In this document: positions 34,471 to 37,617 of the stretch, in pieces
Layout of the letters: each line of letters begins with the position of its first letter
Position numbering within the stretch: the stretch's first letter is position 1
Origin: Comamonas badia DSM 17552
GTDB taxonomy: Bacteria > Pseudomonadota > Gammaproteobacteria > Burkholderiales > Burkholderiaceae_C
Length of the DNA stretch: 37,617 nt
NCBI RefSeq assembly: GCF_000484635.1
Contig: NZ_AXVM01000013.1
Span: 1 to 37,617, forward strand
Reading direction: 5' to 3'
The notes under the pieces: generated by a model
What the model saw: only the letters and a program-made list of their open reading frames with translations
Database searches by the model: none
What the model was told of the DNA's origin: nothing
Position numbers and translations under genes: made by a program

Positions 34471-35307
34471 ATGCCCACGCCGCTGGAACAACTGCTGGCC
34501 GCCCTGCGGCAGGGGCCGGTGTGCCTGGTCACCGTCGACAAGGCCCAGGGCTCCACGCCGCGCGAGCAGGGCGCGTGGATGGCGATCGCACTGGCGGCGC
34601 CCGGCGAGCTCATCGGTTCCATCGGCGGCGGGCACCTGGAATGGCAGGCGATGCACGAGGCGCATGAGCGCCTCAAGGCCTGCGAGAGCCATGCGACCGC
34701 GGGAGCGCCGGTGCTGCGCAAGGCGCTGGGCCCCAGCCTGGGGCAATGCTGCGGCGGCGTGGTGTTTCTGCGCTTTGAATGCCTGGGGCCGCAGGATGCG
34801 GAGGCCGTGCGCCAGCGCCTCGCGCCCGATCTGCACCGGCTGGTGCTGTTCGGCGGCGGGCATGTGGGCCGTGCGCTGGTGCGGGTGCTCGCGCCGCTGC
34901 CGTTTGCCATTCATTGGGTGGACAGCCGCGACGAGATTTTTCCCGCAGGCCTCTCCAGCAAGGTGCAATGCGAGCATTCCGAGCCGGTGCAGTCGGCCGT
35001 GGCCGACATACCGCCCGGTGCGATGGTGCTGATCATGAGCTTCAGCCACGCCGAGGATCTGGACATCGTGGCCGAATTGCTCAAGCGCCAGCGCAAGCAG
35101 GCCGACCTGCCCTTCATCGGCCTGATCGGCAGCAAGACCAAGTGGGCGACGTTTCGCCACCGGCTGGAGGCGCGCGGCTATGGCGAGAATGATTTGGCGC
35201 ACATCACCTGCCCCATCGGCGTGCCTGGCGTCAATGGCAAGGACCCGGAGGTCATCGCCGTGGCGGTGGCGGCGCAATTGCTGATGCGGGTGGCTGATGC
35301 GGGTTAG
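34471..35307 (+). CDS. xdhC: xanthine dehydrogenase accessory protein XdhC
   Basis: A 278-residue molybdenum-cofactor insertion chaperone. N-terminal XdhC domain: VCLVTVDKAQGSTPREQGAW, GSIGGGHLEWQAM, and LGPSLGQCCGGVVFLRFE. C-terminal Rossmann domain: HRLVLFGGGHVGRALVRVLA, VDSRDEIFPAG, MVLIMSFSHAEDLDIVAELL, FIGLIGSKTKWATFRHRL and a GxxIGGKDPEVIAVAVAAQL-like end. It delivers sulfurated molybdopterin to XdhB. The xdhA and xdhB genes are not in this window and must lie elsewhere. It starts five bases after uraH. Confidence 0.95.
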   Translation: MPTPLEQLLAALRQGPVCLVTVDKAQGSTPREQGAWMAIALAAPGELIGSIGGGHLEWQAMHEAHERLKACESHATAGAPVLRKALGPSLGQCCGGVVFLRFECLGPQDAEAVRQRLAPDLHRLVLFGGGHVGRALVRVLAPLPFAIHWVDSRDEIFPAGLSSKVQCEHSEPVQSAVADIPPGAMVLIMSFSHAEDLDIVAELLKRQRKQADLPFIGLIGSKTKWATFRHRLEARGYGENDLAHITCPIGVPGVNGKDPEVIAVAVAAQLLMRVADAG

Positions 35308-35322
35308 CCCTCTGGCGTGGCA

Positions 35323-35342
35323 ACCAAACGTGTATACAATTT
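35323..35342. promoter_or_regulatory. candidate GntR operator before puuD
   Basis: ACCAAACG-TGTATACA-ATTT, core 35331-35338, is located in the 143-base gap between xdhC and puuD. The core is exact; the left flank is weaker than in the other copies. Confidence 0.55.
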
Positions 35343-35450
35343 AAGTCTACAAATCTGGTCGCAGCGGTGCCGGGAAACGATGAACCCCGAGCGCGGCCCA
35401 ATCACATCTGCTCAGAGCGCCCGCAGTGGTGAGCAGCCGGAGACTTCACC

Positions 35451-36659
35451 ATGGATGCATATCTTCTGGACTGGGCCAACCTGCTGGTGCGCTGGCTGCA
35501 TGTGATCACCGCGATCGCATGGATAGGCTCGTCGTTCTACTTCGTTTTTCTGGACAGCAGCCTGCTTGCGCCGACCGCCGAGGACCTCAAGGCCAAGGGC
35601 GTGGATGGCGCGATCTGGTCGGTGCACGGCGGCGGCTTTTACCACGCGCAGAAGTACATGGTCTCGCCCAAGGGCGGCATCGACAGCCATCTGCACTGGT
35701 TCTACTGGGAAAGCTACTGGACCTGGATTTCCGGCTTTCTGCTGTTCTGCGTGCTCTACCTGTGGAATGCCGGCATTTTCCTGGTCGACAGGCAGGTCTA
35801 CGACTGGTCGGGCACCGCCGCCGGTATAGGTGCGGTGGCCTTCATCGCCGCGTTCTGGTTCATCTACGACGCCGTCTGCCATGTCTTCGGCAAGGGCAAG
35901 CATGGCGACCGCGTGGTCGGCCTGCTGGTGATCCTGACCATCACCATCACGTCCTGGATCGCCTTTCACTTCTTCTCGGGCCGCGCGGCCTTTCTCCTGG
36001 TCGGTGCTTCGATGGCGACGGCGATGAGCGCCAACGTCTTCTTCGTCATCATCCCGGGCCAGCGCAAGGTGGTGGCGGCCATGACCAGCGGCCAGCCCTA
36101 CATCGCCGCCGACTACGCCATCTACGGCAAGCGCGCCAAGCAGCGCAGCGTGCACAACACCTATTTCACGCTGCCGGTGCTGATCGCGATGCTCAGCAAC
36201 CACTACACCTTCGTCTATTCGAGCGAGCACCGCTGGGTGCTGCTGCTCCTGCTGATGCTGGCGGGCGCGCTGATCCGGCAATTCTTCGTGCAGCGCCATG
36301 GCTGGAAGCTGGACCGCGCCGCCAACCCCTGGCCCTTTGCCGCCATCGGCGTGGTGGTGCTGCTGGGCCTGATCGCGTGGATCAAGCCCGCCCCGGTGGC
36401 ACCTGTTGCCGGCGTGCCGCAGGCGGTGGATTACGCCCAGCTCAAGCCGGTGCTGGAGCAACGCTGCTACCTGTGCCACGGCGCCGAGGTGCAGCAGAAA
36501 GGCTTGCGCTTCGACTCCGAGGACCAGGTCAAGGCCCACGCGCCCGACATCTACCAGCAGGTGGTGGTGACCAAGCAGATGCCGCTGTCCAACGCCACGC
36601 AGATGACCGATGCCGAGCGGGCGATGCTGGCGCAGTGGTTCAAGGGGCTGGGCAAGTGA
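35451..36659 (+). CDS. puuD: membrane urate oxidase PuuD with C-terminal cytochrome c domain
   Basis: A 402-residue protein. Eight or so membrane helices occupy residues 1-325, starting LLDWANLLVRWLHVITAIAW and IGSSFYFVFLDSSL, with conserved His residues (WLHV, SVHGGGFYHAQKY, SHLHWFYWESYWTW, HNTYFTLPVL). The C-terminal soluble part holds a heme c site CYLCH near residue 343 and a downstream Met candidate (VVVTKQMPLSNATQMTD). PuuD proteins oxidise urate to 5-hydroxyisourate and pass electrons to the respiratory chain, replacing soluble uricase and avoiding hydrogen peroxide. The next gene downstream is on the opposite strand. Confidence 0.95.
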   Translation: MDAYLLDWANLLVRWLHVITAIAWIGSSFYFVFLDSSLLAPTAEDLKAKGVDGAIWSVHGGGFYHAQKYMVSPKGGIDSHLHWFYWESYWTWISGFLLFCVLYLWNAGIFLVDRQVYDWSGTAAGIGAVAFIAAFWFIYDAVCHVFGKGKHGDRVVGLLVILTITITSWIAFHFFSGRAAFLLVGASMATAMSANVFFVIIPGQRKVVAAMTSGQPYIAADYAIYGKRAKQRSVHNTYFTLPVLIAMLSNHYTFVYSSEHRWVLLLLLMLAGALIRQFFVQRHGWKLDRAANPWPFAAIGVVVLLGLIAWIKPAPVAPVAGVPQAVDYAQLKPVLEQRCYLCHGAEVQQKGLRFDSEDQVKAHAPDIYQQVVVTKQMPLSNATQMTDAERAMLAQWFKGLGK

Positions 36660-36668
36660 GTCGAGCGC

Positions 36669-37617
36669 TCAGAACGCCGCCACCCCGGTGATCGCCCGGC
36701 CCAGGATCAGCGCATGGATGTCATGCGTGCCCTCGTAGGTGTTCACCACCTCCAGGTTCACCAGGTGGCGCGCCACGCCGAACTCGTCGCTGATGCCGTT
36801 GCCGCCCATCATGTCGCGCGCCAGGCGGGCGATGTCCAGTGACTTGCCGCAGCTGTTGCGCTTGATGATGGAGGTCAGCTCCACCGCCGGGCTGCCTTCG
36901 TCCTTCATCCTTCCCAGGCGCAGGCAGCCCTGCAGGCCCAGGCTGATTTCGGTCAGCATGTCGGCCAGCTTTTTCTGGATCAGCTGGTTGGCCGCCAGCG
37001 GCTTGCCGAACTGCTTGCGGTCGATGACGTACTGGCGCGCGCGGGCGTAGCAGTCTTCGGCCGCGCCCAGCGCGCCCCAGGCGATGCCGAAGCGCGCGCT
37101 GTTGAGGCAGGTGAACGGGCCCTTGAGGCCCCGCACCTCGGGGAAGGCGTTTTCTTCGGGGCAGAAGACTTCGTCCAGCACGATTTCGCCGGTGATCGAT
37201 GCGCGCAGACCCACCTTGCCGTGGATGGCGGGGGCCGTGAGGCCCTTCCAGCCCTTTTCGAGCACGAAGCCGCGAATGGCGCCTTCATCGTCCTTGGCCC
37301 AGACGACGAAGACGTCGGCAATCGGGCTGTTGGAGATCCACATCTTGCTGCCCGAGAGCGAATAGCCGCCGGGCACCTTCTTGGCGCGGGTGATCATGCT
37401 GCCGGGGTCCGAGCCGTGGTTGGGCTCGGTCAGGCCAAAGCAGCCGATCCATTCGCCGCTGGCCAGCTTGGGCAGGTATTTCTGCTTGGTGGCCTCGTTG
37501 CCGAAGGCGTTGATGGGCACCATCACCAGCGAGGACTGCACGCTCATCATGGAGCGGTAGCCCGAATCAACCCGCTCGACTTCGCGCGCGATCAGGCCGT
37601 AGCTGACGTAGTTCAGG
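36669..37617 (-). CDS. gcdH: glutaryl-CoA dehydrogenase (partial, 5-prime end beyond window)
   Basis: The C-terminal 315 residues of an acyl-CoA dehydrogenase, open at the right window edge. Visible are [36 protein letters not shown] (FAD and substrate loop), [19 protein letters not shown], the [20 protein letters not shown] helix, [19 protein letters not shown] and [20 protein letters not shown]. The catalytic Glu stands in [19 protein letters not shown]. The [15 protein letters not shown] and [11 protein letters not shown] forms are those of glutaryl-CoA dehydrogenase, which makes crotonyl-CoA in lysine, hydroxylysine and tryptophan breakdown. Convergent with puuD, with a nine-base gap. Confidence 0.92.
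   Translation of the reverse strand, partial: LNYVSYGLIAREVERVDSGYRSMMSVQSSLVMVPINAFGNEATKQKYLPKLASGEWIGCFGLTEPNHGSDPGSMITRAKKVPGGYSLSGSKMWISNSPIADVFVVWAKDDEGAIRGFVLEKGWKGLTAPAIHGKVGLRASITGEIVLDEVFCPEENAFPEVRGLKGPFTCLNSARFGIAWGALGAAEDCYARARQYVIDRKQFGKPLAANQLIQKKLADMLTEISLGLQGCLRLGRMKDEGSPAVELTSIIKRNSCGKSLDIARLARDMMGGNGISDEFGVARHLVNLEVVNTYEGTHDIHALILGRAITGVAAF

Overview
The window is high-GC DNA with gene content and gene order typical of a betaproteobacterium of the Comamonadaceae (Acidovorax/Comamonas-like). The pointers are the minor-pilin operon, the kynurenine genes, the fused UraD-allantoate amidohydrolase, the PuuD urate oxidase with a cytochrome c tail, and short AGCGCTTG...CAAGCGCT intergenic palindromes. 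This assignment is inference from gene content; no search was run. About 35 protein genes, one tRNA gene and several gene remnants can be supported.

Left part (1-7215): a transposase tail at the edge, a DUF924 gene with a small membrane-protein gene, an SDR oxidoreductase divergent from a LysR regulator, a small membrane protein, an aldehyde dehydrogenase, and a GNAT acetyltransferase. Two toxin-antitoxin loci here keep the antitoxin (MNT nucleotidyltransferase; HicB) while the toxin (HepT; HicA) is reduced to a C-terminal remnant. A REP-like palindrome lies beside the hicA scar.

Middle (7216-17575): on the minus strand a type IV pilus minor-pilin operon (two FimT/GspH pseudopilins, pilV, pilW, pilX, pilY1, pilE) runs straight into ribD. 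Upstream of it is a small accessory island next to tRNA-Ser(TGA). The island holds an IS630 transposase tail, an XRE/HTH antitoxin remnant with its conserved Trp codon changed to a stop, and an intact brnT-brnA pair with a palindrome over a well-formed promoter.

Right part (17615-37617): maeB with a DUF3334 gene, then a purine-catabolism region in two arms. The left arm (minus strand) is gntR-puuE-uraD/allC fusion-M20 hydrolase-NCS2 permease. The right arm (plus strand) is uraH-xdhC-puuD. Between the arms lie the tryptophan-to-anthranilate genes (kynB, kynU, kynA), a GGDEF/EAL protein and a gamma-glutamyltransferase. Together the purine genes give import, support for xanthine dehydrogenase, urate to 5-hydroxyisourate (PuuD), to OHCU (UraH), to allantoin (UraD), to allantoate (PuuE), and allantoate hydrolysis (AllC domain). 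A shared TGTATACA motif occurs in front of gntR, the permease, the ggt/uraH divergent pair and puuD, and is the best candidate operator of a regulon run by the local GntR protein. The window ends inside a glutaryl-CoA dehydrogenase gene.
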